In this document: positions 26,432-35,792 of the stretch, piece after piece
Position numbering within the stretch: position 1 is the stretch's first letter
Layout of the letters: the number at the start of each line of letters is the position of its first letter
Origin: Cryptoclostridium sp964637365
GTDB lineage: Bacteria; Bacillota; Dehalobacteriia; UBA7702
Assembly: GCA_964637365.1 (NCBI GenBank)
Contig: CAZWWH010000014.1
Location: 1-53,727, forward strand
DNA: 53,727 nt
Reading direction: 5' to 3'
Notes under the pieces: model-generated
What the model saw: the letters and a program-made list of their open reading frames with translations, nothing else
Told to the model about the DNA's origin: nothing
Database searches by the model: none
Program-made: the position numbers and the translations under genes

Positions 26432-27016
26432 TTAGTGATGCCCCAATAAATTTCCAATATAATCTCCAGCCAAAGCGCCACGGATTTGAGCCCCCAGCGT
26501 AATATCAATGTAGTTCACTATTTCATCGGCGGTAAGACTGATTTCCCCATTAAGCCAGCTTTCCACCAAGGCGCTGAGAGAAATGGTATAAAAATGAGTG
26601 ATGAAATTGACATAGTCCTCCGGCACCTTATGCGGAATATCCTTTAGAATCGTATCAATGGTTTTCTTGACAATATCCTCCAGGTTGCCATGGTAAAACC
26701 GGCTCAACTGGTCACGTTCTGTAGAACGGAGAGCGCAGAGACAGATTTCCCAATTATCTTCAATATAATGAAATAACGCCCGCAGTCCGGTAGACCAAAC
26801 ATCGGCTCCTTCCCGTTGTTTGAGAAGATTCAGAGCCTCCTCCCGATACATCCAGGCTACCATATCATAAATATTACCAAAATGATAGTAAAAAGTCTGG
26901 CGGTTCACACCGCAATCCTCTACGATTTCCCGAATGGTGATACGATTCAAAGGCTTTTGACGCATCAGCTTTTTCAGAGAATTCACCATCATCCATTTGG
27001 TACGCTCGCTTTTCAA
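26432..27016 (-). CDS. TetR-family transcriptional regulator
   Basis: 194 residues from a TTG at 27016, seven bases after AAGGAGG; longer frames lack a site. The N-terminal HTH reads ITIREIVEDCGVNRQTFYYH, typical of the DhaS-like TetR branch, and the C-terminal half is the all-helical TetR_C_7/8 type ligand domain. It diverges from the YhgE/Pip gene with 167 bases between, so it most likely represses that gene and itself. Confidence 0.88.
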   Translation of the reverse strand: MKSERTKWMMVNSLKKLMRQKPLNRITIREIVEDCGVNRQTFYYHFGNIYDMVAWMYREEALNLLKQREGADVWSTGLRALFHYIEDNWEICLCALRSTERDQLSRFYHGNLEDIVKKTIDTILKDIPHKVPEDYVNFITHFYTISLSALVESWLNGEISLTADEIVNYIDITLGAQIRGALAGDYIGNLLGHH

Positions 27017-27044
27017 AAGGCATCCTCCTTGGAATATTTTCCTT

Positions 27045-27088
27045 AGTATACCATAGATTTCTTTTTTAGACAATGTAAAGTAAATGTC
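27045..27088 (-). promoter_or_regulatory. tetR promoter with candidate operator
   Basis: TTGTCT (27073-27068) and TATACT (27050-27045) with a 17-base spacer on the minus strand. An imperfect palindrome with GACA...TGTC ends (27069-27088) covers the -35 and is a candidate operator shared by the divergent genes. No strong promoter was recognised on the plus strand. Confidence 0.5.
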
Positions 27089-27183
27089 CAAAAACCATAC
27101 AATCAAGGCAAATTGTTTATTGCGGCCTATTGAGGAAAAAGCTATGATGGCTTTTAGAATCGCTTCAGAAAGGAAGATTGCCT

Positions 27184-29346
27184 GTGAGCATCAGAAACAT
27201 TACCAAAGACGGCTTTCGGAGACTGTTCTCCAACAAATTTCTATGTGTTGCATTATTGGCCATTATTTTGATTCCCGTTTTATTCGGAACCCTCTACATC
27301 ATCGCATTTTGGGATCCTCAAGGACGGATGGCGGATATTCCCGTAGCCATTGTAAACATGGACGAAGGGGCTGTCCGTGACGGCAAGCCAGTCAATTATG
27401 GCGAAGATGTGCTGGATCAGGTCAAAGATAACGATGACGTAGCATGGGAAATCATTGACCAAGACATTCTCAATGATGGTATTGAACATACAGACTATTA
27501 TATGGCCTTCGTGATTCCGGAGAATTTTTCAGAATCCGTGATCAGCGCGGAAAGTGGTACACCGCAGCAAGCGGAAATCATTTATCTCAATAACGTCAGA
27601 AAGAACTTCCTCTTATCCCAAATCGGTGAAACGGTAAAAACAAAATTCAGCGGCACTGTAGCCCAGTCCATTACCAAAGAATATTCAGGGGCCGCTTTCG
27701 ACAGCTTACACGAGGTTCAAAATGGCATGTCAGAAGCTGCTGACGGCAGTGAAACCTTGGCTGACGGCCTCAATACCCTTAAAGACAAAGTCCCGGCCTT
27801 GGCCAATGGCGTCGATGCCGCTACAGACGGCTCCGCCCAAGTAACATCAGGTTTACAGAAGCTCAACAGCAACATGCCCTCCTTACAGAAAGGAGCATCT
27901 GACGCATCTTCCGGCTCTGCCTCCATTACCGCAGGACTAAAAGAACTTAGCGACCAAATGCCCACCTTTACAGCGGGAGCTTCTCAACTATCTCAAGGCA
28001 TCAGTTCCTTGGCGGAGCAGCTGCCTGGACTAACCAATGGACTTGACCAGATTTCCCAGGGCGCCACCGATATCAACAACGGCGCGACGGCCTTGAAGCA
28101 AAAAGTCGACGGCGGTACAGCAACCATAGACGGTTCCTTTGACCAAATTATTGCCATGGCCTCTCAGGCTCAAACTCCCGAAGAAATGGCAGCAGTAGCA
28201 GCAGCGCTGCAACAGTTAAAAAGTGGTTATGACAGTGGACAACAACAGATTTCCACAGCATTGTCTTCTATTTCCCAAGGTGCCAATGCCATTCAAAGCG
28301 GCTGTGGCGCCATTGCTTCAAAGGCCCCGGAGTTAACCCAAGGAGTCGCCGCCTTACAAAACGGCGCAGCATCATTAAACAGTGGCGCGCAACAAATCAG
28401 TGGTGGTATCGTTCAGTTATATGAAGGTTCCTCTTCTCTCTCATCGGGACTTGCGTCCTTGAAAGATGGCACAGATGAAGTCAGCAACGGTGTAGGAAAG
28501 CTTTATGACGGATCCAGTACTTTAACTTCGGGGTTGGGAACTCTGGATAGCGCCGTGCCTGAATTATCCTCCGGTGTTGTAAAATTGACGGAGGGCGGCG
28601 ATACCTTGGCCACGGCGCTCAAAGACGGTAGTGAAGAAATTAACGAAAAGCTAGTCAATACCAGTGACGCCATGGCAGAATTCATGTCCAAACCGGAAAA
28701 AACAACCTCGGAAAAGTATGGCAACCTTGATTATTACGGCTTAGGTTTTGCACCTTTTTTCCTTTCTCTGGGATTATGGATTGGGGCTTTACTGATTTTC
28801 TTCATCATTCCGCCTCGGCCTGAAGCAAAGTTGGAAGCGAATACCAGAGAAACGGTACTCGGCAGATTGCCACTGTTTTTCTTTGTCGGCACCTTGCAGG
28901 CCGTGGCCATTTCTGCTGCCGCGCTCATCATTGATATTACCATAACAAATTTGCCCTGCTTTTTCCTTTTTTCCATTTTCGTTTCTTTGGTTTTCGTACT
29001 CATTATGCAAAGTCTCAATTTACTATTTGGCATTGCCGGAAAAGCCTTGGCCATTGTATTTCTGGTATTGCAGCTGTGTTCTTGCGGGGGGACCTTCCCT
29101 ACAGACTTAATTCCCTCCTTCTTCCAAAAAATCAGCCCTTTCATGCCCTTCACTTACAGTGTTGACGGCTTCCGTGAGCTAATTTCCGGTGGAGATATGT
29201 CAGTGGTGCTGTCTGATAGCTTGCACTTGCTGATTTTCGCCGTGATCTTCCTAATCACTTCTTTCATATTCAATAAAGTTGCCCAACGAAAAATCAGTAA
29301 AATCCATCAAGGATTAGAGGAAGATGGCATTACTGACGCAATATAA
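27184..29346 (+). CDS. YhgE/Pip-family membrane protein
   Basis: 720 residues from GTG 27184, seven bases after AAAGGAAG (a TTG at 27178 is too close). Layout: one N-terminal membrane helix (about 20-42), the VAIVNMDEGAV element, about 330 residues of extracellular helical repeats in which Gly-Ser-x-x-Leu units recur (SSLSSGLASLKDGTDEVSNG), then five or six C-terminal membrane helices of the ABC-2 permease type. Family members include the phage infection protein Pip, and the fold resembles EsaA of type VII secretion, but no WXG100 or EssC gene is nearby. Probably controlled by the divergent TetR gene. Confidence 0.88.
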   Translation: MSIRNITKDGFRRLFSNKFLCVALLAIILIPVLFGTLYIIAFWDPQGRMADIPVAIVNMDEGAVRDGKPVNYGEDVLDQVKDNDDVAWEIIDQDILNDGIEHTDYYMAFVIPENFSESVISAESGTPQQAEIIYLNNVRKNFLLSQIGETVKTKFSGTVAQSITKEYSGAAFDSLHEVQNGMSEAADGSETLADGLNTLKDKVPALANGVDAATDGSAQVTSGLQKLNSNMPSLQKGASDASSGSASITAGLKELSDQMPTFTAGASQLSQGISSLAEQLPGLTNGLDQISQGATDINNGATALKQKVDGGTATIDGSFDQIIAMASQAQTPEEMAAVAAALQQLKSGYDSGQQQISTALSSISQGANAIQSGCGAIASKAPELTQGVAALQNGAASLNSGAQQISGGIVQLYEGSSSLSSGLASLKDGTDEVSNGVGKLYDGSSTLTSGLGTLDSAVPELSSGVVKLTEGGDTLATALKDGSEEINEKLVNTSDAMAEFMSKPEKTTSEKYGNLDYYGLGFAPFFLSLGLWIGALLIFFIIPPRPEAKLEANTRETVLGRLPLFFFVGTLQAVAISAAALIIDITITNLPCFFLFSIFVSLVFVLIMQSLNLLFGIAGKALAIVFLVLQLCSCGGTFPTDLIPSFFQKISPFMPFTYSVDGFRELISGGDMSVVLSDSLHLLIFAVIFLITSFIFNKVAQRKISKIHQGLEEDGITDAI

Positions 29347-29390
29347 TTAAAATCACTAGAAAACTTAAATTTTCTATAATAATAAAATAA

Positions 29391-29444
29391 GGGGCTGTCG
29401 ATCCATGCTGTTATCAGTATTGATCGGCCGTCCCATAATTTTTT
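29391..29444 (+). terminator. Probable terminator after the YhgE/Pip gene
   Basis: Imperfect long stem (GGGGCTGTCGATC with GATCGGCCGTCCC, large loop) followed by T6 at 29439-29444. Confidence 0.55.
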
Positions 29445-29507
29445 CCAATTTCCTGAATAAAAGCCTTACAGTAAGGTCATACTAAGGAAAAATTCAGGAG
29501 GAAAAAA

Positions 29508-30023
29508 ATGAAAAAAACTCGTATTACTCTCATGCTTGTATCATTGGTTATGATCTTGAGCATCTTTGCTCTGGCAGGATGCAGTGGCAACAATGATGCC
29601 AAAAATGGCACAAATACCCAAACTGAGGACGACGCAAATTTAGACGCCGACCGTGAGGACGGTACCAACGACCTCACCGATGATAATGACAAAAACGGTG
29701 ACAACAACAATGACGTTTCTCTCACCATTGACACTCCTAATGAAGAAGAGGCAATTTCCAATAGCTTCACCGTTATTGGGAAGGCTGAAGGCGAGGTAAA
29801 ATCGGTGAAATGCGTCATTACTGCCAATGGTACCCATTTAGGAGAAGGAACTTCCCTGGTAGCTGATGTGAGCCATGAGTACAGCGCAAAAATCAACTGT
29901 ACATTGCCTGATGACATGGAACGCGGTGATGACGGCACCGTCAAAGCAGAGCTAAAAGTCACTGCTTTGGACAGCAACGACAAAGAGTTAAAAACCGAAA
30001 CCCGTACCATTACGATGAAATAA
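29508..30023 (+). CDS. Lipoprotein with Ig-like domain
   Basis: 171 residues. Signal peptide with lipobox LAGC (lipidated Cys25), then a low-complexity Asp/Asn-rich linker (about 30-70) and a C-terminal beta domain (72-171) whose LTIDTPNEEEAISNSFTVIG start resembles Gmad2-type immunoglobulin-like domains found at bacterial cell surfaces. AGGAGG precedes the ATG. Exported and membrane-anchored; binding partner unknown. It stands alone between two terminators. Confidence 0.85.
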   Translation: MKKTRITLMLVSLVMILSIFALAGCSGNNDAKNGTNTQTEDDANLDADREDGTNDLTDDNDKNGDNNNDVSLTIDTPNEEEAISNSFTVIGKAEGEVKSVKCVITANGTHLGEGTSLVADVSHEYSAKINCTLPDDMERGDDGTVKAELKVTALDSNDKELKTETRTITMK

Positions 30024-30060
30024 GCAACATTCATCCTATTCCACACAACAGAATCAAAAG

Positions 30061-30096
30061 GGAAAGCCCCTTCTTCTGAAGAAGAAGGGGCTTTCC
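30061..30096. terminator. Bidirectional terminator between converging genes
   Basis: Perfect 16-bp stem with a four-base loop (30061-30076 with 30081-30096), between the lipoprotein gene and the DUF1638 gene. T runs are short on both sides. Confidence 0.75.
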
Positions 30097-30109
30097 TATG
30101 ATCTTTATA

Positions 30110-30766
30110 TCACATAAATTGTTTTTGCTCCAAAACATGATCCGGTTCGACGATGATAAACCGGTCATCCCACTCACCGGAAACCAAAGCTTTGAACATA
30201 TCCATGTTACCATATAATTCTTCAAAGCCAACATCCAGAAAATTAGCGACCTTACGACTGTAATCTATGTCGCTCGCCTCCTGCTCCGTAGTATGAATAT
30301 AAGCGACACGCTGATAATTGGCATAGAGCATAGCGGTAAATTCCTTTGCCATCTCTTCGCCATAGAGATCACAGTTTTTCAGATAGGCTGAGTATGGGTC
30401 TCCTTTTTGCTTGATCCAACCTTTGCTTAAATAATAGGTAGCTGGCACTTTGGCAAACTCTTCGTCATATTTCGCACGGGAACCTAAAAGCAGGCTGATG
30501 CAGTCATGTACCCTTGGGATTACCAAACGGTGCCGAGAAGAAGAAATCCCAAGAACACTGTTGGAGCACAGACCGTAGCCCAACAATATTGTATCATGAT
30601 CAGTATCGGCAGCAAATACCTCACCAAGCTTCTGCTTCAGGATTTCCGGAGTATCGTGCAAGGAATATTCCAGGAATTCATAATCCATCCCCTCTGGAAT
30701 CACCGATAAAAGTTCATCCTCTAAGGTTCGGCAAGCAACCAGTTTACAATTTTTCATATTTTTCAT
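30110..30766 (-). CDS. DUF1638 family protein
   Basis: 218 residues, soluble. ILLGYGLCSNSVLGI and PRVHDCISLLLGSRAKYDE are the two conserved blocks of DUF1638, with Cys and His residues suited to binding a metal or cofactor. From memory, members often sit beside MttB-type methyltransferase and corrinoid-protein genes in methanogens and acetogens, so a role in methylamine or betaine metabolism is possible; an MttB homologue is 23 kb away. AGGAG is seven bases before the ATG. Confidence 0.8.
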   Translation of the reverse strand: MKNMKNCKLVACRTLEDELLSVIPEGMDYEFLEYSLHDTPEILKQKLGEVFAADTDHDTILLGYGLCSNSVLGISSSRHRLVIPRVHDCISLLLGSRAKYDEEFAKVPATYYLSKGWIKQKGDPYSAYLKNCDLYGEEMAKEFTAMLYANYQRVAYIHTTEQEASDIDYSRKVANFLDVGFEELYGNMDMFKALVSGEWDDRFIIVEPDHVLEQKQFM

Positions 30767-30817
30767 TGCAATACTCCTCCAGATTGATATATTTTTACTA
30801 AATTAATACTAAAAACG

Positions 30818-31669
30818 CTATTTCAACAAAGGTTTGATATCATCGTGATGCGATAAAATCATGAGATGATCTTCATCTCTGAAAATATGTCGGGGATCCG
30901 GCAAAGTATTCATGATGCCATCGCTTTTAATTGCCAGAGTATTCACGTTACAGCGTTTTCGTACATCAAGATCAACAATACTTTTTCCCACCCATTGCTT
31001 GGGTACGCGAATCTCATCAATAGAATAATCTTGAGACAGGCGAAGGTAATCGAAGACGTTTTCATTACCATATTTTACAGCAAGACGTTCCACCATTTCT
31101 TTTTCAGCGTAAACCACTTCATCGGCACCGCTTTGAAGCAAAAATTTTTCCTGGACATCACGGCAGCTTCTGGCCACGACATATTTGGCGCCATTTTCTT
31201 TCAGCAATGATGTAACGACCAGAGAGCTTTCAAAATTGTCGGAAATCGCCACCACGCAAAGGTCAAAGTTTGCTACCCCAAGGCTCTGTAAAAAACGTTC
31301 ATTGGAAGCGTCACCAATCATAGCGCTGGTCACATAAGGTAAAACGGCGCTGGCTACCAACACAATTTTGGTATGGAACCGGTAACGAAGAAAATGAAGC
31401 TTATGCTCCAATAAATCCTGCCAGACAAAGAAGACGAGACCGCCAATTTGAATCAAGGCCAAAATGACAGTCCGTCCAAATAATGACCAATGGGTCGCCG
31501 TATCATAGATGATTAAACCCGTAACGCAAGTGGCGGATGTGGCAGTAAAGGCCGCATTAAGAAAGGGTGTGGCGGTTCCCCTGGCCGAAGCTACGGGAAA
31601 GGTTAACCAAATAGCGCCTAATAAAATAATGGAAGCAAAGCCTAAGACCATCACGTGAGACGGCGACAT
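30818..31669 (-). pseudogene. In-frame KtrB/KtrA deletion chimera
   Basis: 283-codon frame that is not a normal protein. Residues 1-78 match the first membrane-pore-membrane unit of KtrB/TrkH potassium translocators, including the filter SATCVTGLIIYDT, ending LIQIGGL. Residues 79-110 (VFFVWQDLLEHK onward) match KtrB again, but from after its second pore. From about 111 (YVTSAMIGDASNERFLQSLG) it is the KtrA RCK subunit without its GxGxxG nucleotide loop but with a complete RCK_C end. Three of four KtrB pore units are gone. The frame opens upstream without ATG or ribosome site, so the true start is lost. Confidence 0.75.
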
Positions 31670-31754
31670 TTCAAATTGTTTTTTATTAATTTCTTCATTC
31701 CATATTAAACCAACAGGCGGTCACGAAAATGTTCCGTAGCCGCCCTTATTTCCA

Positions 31755-34700
31755 TCAGAGTTCTATCTCGCCGGAAAAATCCATTTTGGCATCGCCGGTC
31801 ATGGTAACGCCATCTTCGTCATAATGGATCACCAAATCTCCGCCTTTAAGTTTCACGGTAATATCACTGTCTTTTTTGCAATAACCATTAAGAACAGCAG
31901 CCACGGCGGCGGCGCAGGCACCGCTGCCGCAAGACCATGTTTCACCGGTACCCCGTTCCCAAACACGCATACGCAGGGTATTGGGACCGAGAACCGTAAC
32001 AAATTCCGTATTCACCCGCTGGGGGAAGATTTCAGCCCGCTCAAACTTGGGACCGATTTTTTCCAGATTTAAATTATGGATGTTTTCCATAAATACCACG
32101 CAATGAGGATTTCCCATGGAAACACAGGTCACATTATAGGTTTCACCGCCGATTTCCACCGGACGGTTTACCACGCAGTCACCTTCCAGTAAAACAGGAA
32201 CCTTCATGGGGGCGAGCTCTGCTTTTCCCATGTCCACGGTAACACTGTTGACTTCCCCATCCCTGGCGTAAAGATGTGCGTTTCTGAGGCCGCTGGCGGT
32301 TTCCACCACCATGTCCTCTTTCGTCACAATCCCTTGCTCATAAAGGTATTTGGCCACACAACGAAGGGCGTTGCCGCAAATTTTTCCTTCAGTGCCATCG
32401 GCGTTGTACATCACCATTTTTGCGTCAGCCACATCGGATTTTCCCATTAAGATAATACCATCGCTGCCGATCCCCGTGTGGCGGTTGGATAAGGATACCG
32501 CAATGGAACCGGGAGCTGCGATTTCACGGTCAAAGCAATCAAAGTAAATATAGTCATTGTTGGTGCTGCGCATTTTCACGAAAGGCAGACGCAATTTTTC
32601 CGAACGGAGCTGGTTGATATCCACCAATTCCATACTCTGCTGGGAATAACGGCTGTTCAAACTGTCGATCAAAGCGTTGGCTGTATCCATCGAGGTCAAG
32701 CAGGGAATGGCCCGCTCCACAGCCTTTCTGCGGATCTTCACGCTGTCACGGGCAGGGATGCGGCCTTTCTTAGAGGTAGAGATAACATAATCAATTTTGC
32801 CGCTTTCCAAAAGCTCAAGCAGACCAGAACCTTCCGCAATTTTCGGCACTGTAGTCACATCCATCCCGGCGTCAAATATGGCCTTGGCAGTACCGCCTGT
32901 GGCATAAAGGGAGAAACCACTTTCATAAAATTTCCGTGCCACGTCCACCATTTCAGCTTTATCGCTGTCCCGCACTGTCAGGAAGACACCACCGCCTTTT
33001 TCCATGCGGTAGCCCGCAGCCACCAACCCCTTGTAGAGAGCTTCATTCAAGGAACGACCGATCCCTAAAACCTCACCGGTGGATTTCATTTCAGGTCCAA
33101 GCTGCGTATCAAGGTCCGCCAACTTTTCAAAGGAGAATACAGGAACTTTTACCGCATAATAGGGAGCCGAACGGTAAAGCCCTGTTCCATACCCCATATC
33201 CTTCAAGGGTTCTCCTAACATGGCACGGGTGGCGATATCCACGACAGGGAGTTCCGTGACCTTAGAAATGTAAGGAACCGTTCGGGAGGAACGAGGATTA
33301 GCTTCGATAACATAAATTTCATTGGCGTAAATTACGAACTGAATATTGAGAAGACCCTTGGTCTGGAGCCCCAAGGCGATTCGTTTTGACGCTTCAATGA
33401 GCTTTTCAATGATAGCACCGTTGAGATTAAAAGCGGGATACACAGCGATGGAGTCGCCGGAATGAACCCCCGCACGTTCAATATGCTCCATAATCCCGGG
33501 AACCAGAATATCCTTGCCGTCGCAGATGATATCCACTTCCACCTCAATACCCATGAGGTATGCGTCAATCAAAACGGGATTTTCAATGCCCTGCTCCAAA
33601 ATAATGCCCATGTATTCTTCAATATCGGCATCGTTAAAAGCAATAATCATATTCTGTCCCCCCAGTACATAGGAGGGACGGAGCAAAACAGGATACCCCA
33701 AATGTTTTGCCGCACTTAAGGCTTCTTCCGTTGTGGTCACGGTTTCGCCTTTGGGGCGTTTCAGATGATAAGTTTCCAAAATTTCGTCAAAGCGCTCACG
33801 ATCTTCGGCAATGTCAATGCTGTCGGCCTGGGTACCCAAAATATTGATTCCCTTCGCTTGGAGGGATTTCGTCAGTTTAATCGCGGTTTGACCGCCAAAG
33901 GCCACGACCACGCCGTAAGGCTGTTCTGTTTCCAAAATATCAAAGGCATCTTCGGGTGTAAGAGCTTCAAAATACAGACGATCGGCCGTGTTAAAGTCAG
34001 TGGAAACGGTCTCGGGATTGTTGTTGACCAAAATCACTTCATAGCCCGCTTCCTTCAAAGTCCATACGCAATGAACTGAGGCATAGTCAAATTCAATCCC
34101 CTGGCCGATACGAATGGGGCCGGAACCAAAGACCACCACGCGTTTTTTGTCGGTACCATGCTCTTCCAAGAATTGTTGGGCTTCATTTTCATCATCATAG
34201 GTAGCATAAAAATAAGGAGTTTCAGCAGCAAATTCCCCAGCGCAGGTGTCAACCATTTTATAAACGGCGTGACGGGGATTGGCGATAGTTTGGCCGCTGA
34301 GCTCTTCAATGATTTTATCAAGGAAGCCCATCTTCTTGGCGGAAAGATAGAGCTCATCGGTTAATGTTTCAGATTGGAGACGCTTCTCCATTTTATGAAT
34401 ATTGACGAGCTTTTCCAAGAACCATTCGTCGATCAGGGTACGGCCATGAATTTCCGCTACAGAAACGCCACGGCGAATGGATTCATAGATGGCAAACAGA
34501 CGTTCATCTGTGGCGAGCGTGGCCTTTTCCTGAAGCTCATCATCATCGAGCTCCTGCATTTTATGCATTTGCAAAGAATTTAGACCGATTTCCGCGCCGC
34601 GAACTGACTTCATCAAAGCCTGTTCAAAGGTGGGAGCAATGGCCATCACTTCACCGGTGGCCTTCATCTGAGTACCCAAAGTACGTTTGGCATAGACAAA

Positions 34701-35792
34701 TTTATCAAAGGGCCAACGAGGCATTTTTACCACAACATAGTCGAGGGATGGCTCAAAAGCGGCATAGGTTTTGCCGGTGATTTCATTTTTAATTTCATCG
34801 AGATTATAACCGATGGCAACCAAAGCTGCGGTTTTGGCAATGGGATACCCCGTAGCTTTACTTGCCAGGGCCGAAGAACGAGACACACGAGGATTGACCT
34901 CGATTACCGCGTATTCAAAGGAGTCGGGATTCAAAGCGAACTGGCAGTTACAGCCCCCTTCTACCTTCAAAGCATTGATGATATTCAGCGCCGCACTGCG
35001 GAGCATTTGATATTCTTTATCGGATAAGGTAACAGCAGGAGCAATGACAATGCTGTCGCCGGTATGCACGCCCACAGGGTCGAGGTTTTCCATGCTGCAA
35101 ATAGCAATGACATTGCCAGCGCCATCCCGCATGACCTCAAACTCAATTTCTTTCCATCCAGCCACGGATTTTTCAATAAGAACCTGATGAATAGGGGAAG
35201 TACGGAGACCGTTTTCAGCGATTTCATGAAGTTCCTCCGGTGTGGCAGCCATACCGCCACCGCTGCCGCCCAAAGTAAAAGCAGGTCGGACAATAACAGG
35301 ATAACCGATTTCCCCGGCAAAATTCAAAGCAGCTTCCACATCATTCACAACGAGAGAAGGAATCACCGGTTCACCGATTTCCTCCATGACGTCTTTAAAT
35401 ATTTGTCGGTCTTCCGCCTTTTCAATGGTGTCAAGACTGGCCCCTAAAAGCTGGACGTTTTCCTTTTCAAAAAAACCTTCCTTAGCCAACTGCATTCCTA
35501 AGGTGAGGCCGCTTTGACCACCTAAGGTGGAGAGGAAGCCCTGAGGTTTTTCTTTTTTGATGATACGTTTCACCACTTCGGTGGTGAGGGGTTCAATGTA
35601 AATTTTATCGGCAATGACGTTATCCGTCATAATGGTCGCGGGATTGGGATTGATGAGAACGACTTCGATGCCTTTTTCCTTTAAGGCACGACAGGCCTGA
35701 GTACCGGCATAGTCAAATTCCGCTGCCTGACCAATGACGATGGGGCCGGAACCGATCACCAAAACTTTTTTAATATCACTTTTCTGCGGCAT
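31755..35792 (-). CDS. carB-dapF: Carbamoyl-phosphate synthase large subunit fused to diaminopimelate epimerase
   Basis: One uninterrupted 1345-residue frame. Residues 1-1060 are a complete CarB: ATP-grasp 1 (1-400), oligomerisation region, ATP-grasp 2 (about 550-935, starting KKRVVVFGSGPIRIGQGIEF) and the MGS regulatory domain (940-1060, YATGGTAKAI). A linker ending MELVDINQLR leads at about 1069 into a full DapF: VKMRSTNNDYIYFDCF, ICGNALRC (catalytic Cys1139) and ETWSCGSGACAAA (catalytic Cys1288). CarB makes carbamoyl phosphate for pyrimidines and arginine; DapF makes meso-diaminopimelate for lysine and cell wall. GGGAGG precedes the ATG, 17 bases inside carA. Confidence 0.93.
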   Translation of the reverse strand: MPQKSDIKKVLVIGSGPIVIGQAAEFDYAGTQACRALKEKGIEVVLINPNPATIMTDNVIADKIYIEPLTTEVVKRIIKKEKPQGFLSTLGGQSGLTLGMQLAKEGFFEKENVQLLGASLDTIEKAEDRQIFKDVMEEIGEPVIPSLVVNDVEAALNFAGEIGYPVIVRPAFTLGGSGGGMAATPEELHEIAENGLRTSPIHQVLIEKSVAGWKEIEFEVMRDGAGNVIAICSMENLDPVGVHTGDSIVIAPAVTLSDKEYQMLRSAALNIINALKVEGGCNCQFALNPDSFEYAVIEVNPRVSRSSALASKATGYPIAKTAALVAIGYNLDEIKNEITGKTYAAFEPSLDYVVVKMPRWPFDKFVYAKRTLGTQMKATGEVMAIAPTFEQALMKSVRGAEIGLNSLQMHKMQELDDDELQEKATLATDERLFAIYESIRRGVSVAEIHGRTLIDEWFLEKLVNIHKMEKRLQSETLTDELYLSAKKMGFLDKIIEELSGQTIANPRHAVYKMVDTCAGEFAAETPYFYATYDDENEAQQFLEEHGTDKKRVVVFGSGPIRIGQGIEFDYASVHCVWTLKEAGYEVILVNNNPETVSTDFNTADRLYFEALTPEDAFDILETEQPYGVVVAFGGQTAIKLTKSLQAKGINILGTQADSIDIAEDRERFDEILETYHLKRPKGETVTTTEEALSAAKHLGYPVLLRPSYVLGGQNMIIAFNDADIEEYMGIILEQGIENPVLIDAYLMGIEVEVDIICDGKDILVPGIMEHIERAGVHSGDSIAVYPAFNLNGAIIEKLIEASKRIALGLQTKGLLNIQFVIYANEIYVIEANPRSSRTVPYISKVTELPVVDIATRAMLGEPLKDMGYGTGLYRSAPYYAVKVPVFSFEKLADLDTQLGPEMKSTGEVLGIGRSLNEALYKGLVAAGYRMEKGGGVFLTVRDSDKAEMVDVARKFYESGFSLYATGGTAKAIFDAGMDVTTVPKIAEGSGLLELLESGKIDYVISTSKKGRIPARDSVKIRRKAVERAIPCLTSMDTANALIDSLNSRYSQQSMELVDINQLRSEKLRLPFVKMRSTNNDYIYFDCFDREIAAPGSIAVSLSNRHTGIGSDGIILMGKSDVADAKMVMYNADGTEGKICGNALRCVAKYLYEQGIVTKEDMVVETASGLRNAHLYARDGEVNSVTVDMGKAELAPMKVPVLLEGDCVVNRPVEIGGETYNVTCVSMGNPHCVVFMENIHNLNLEKIGPKFERAEIFPQRVNTEFVTVLGPNTLRMRVWERGTGETWSCGSGACAAAVAAVLNGYCKKDSDITVKLKGGDLVIHYDEDGVTMTGDAKMDFSGEIEL

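Noticed and set aside
27700..28680. CRISPR-like or tandem DNA repeat inside the YhgE/Pip gene
   Set aside because: The periodicity is in the protein (Gly-Ser-Leu helical units), while the DNA units are not identical and have no spacers.
30818..31669. Intact TrkA/KtrA protein gene
   Set aside because: The N-terminal third is KtrB membrane sequence and the KtrA nucleotide-binding loop is missing.
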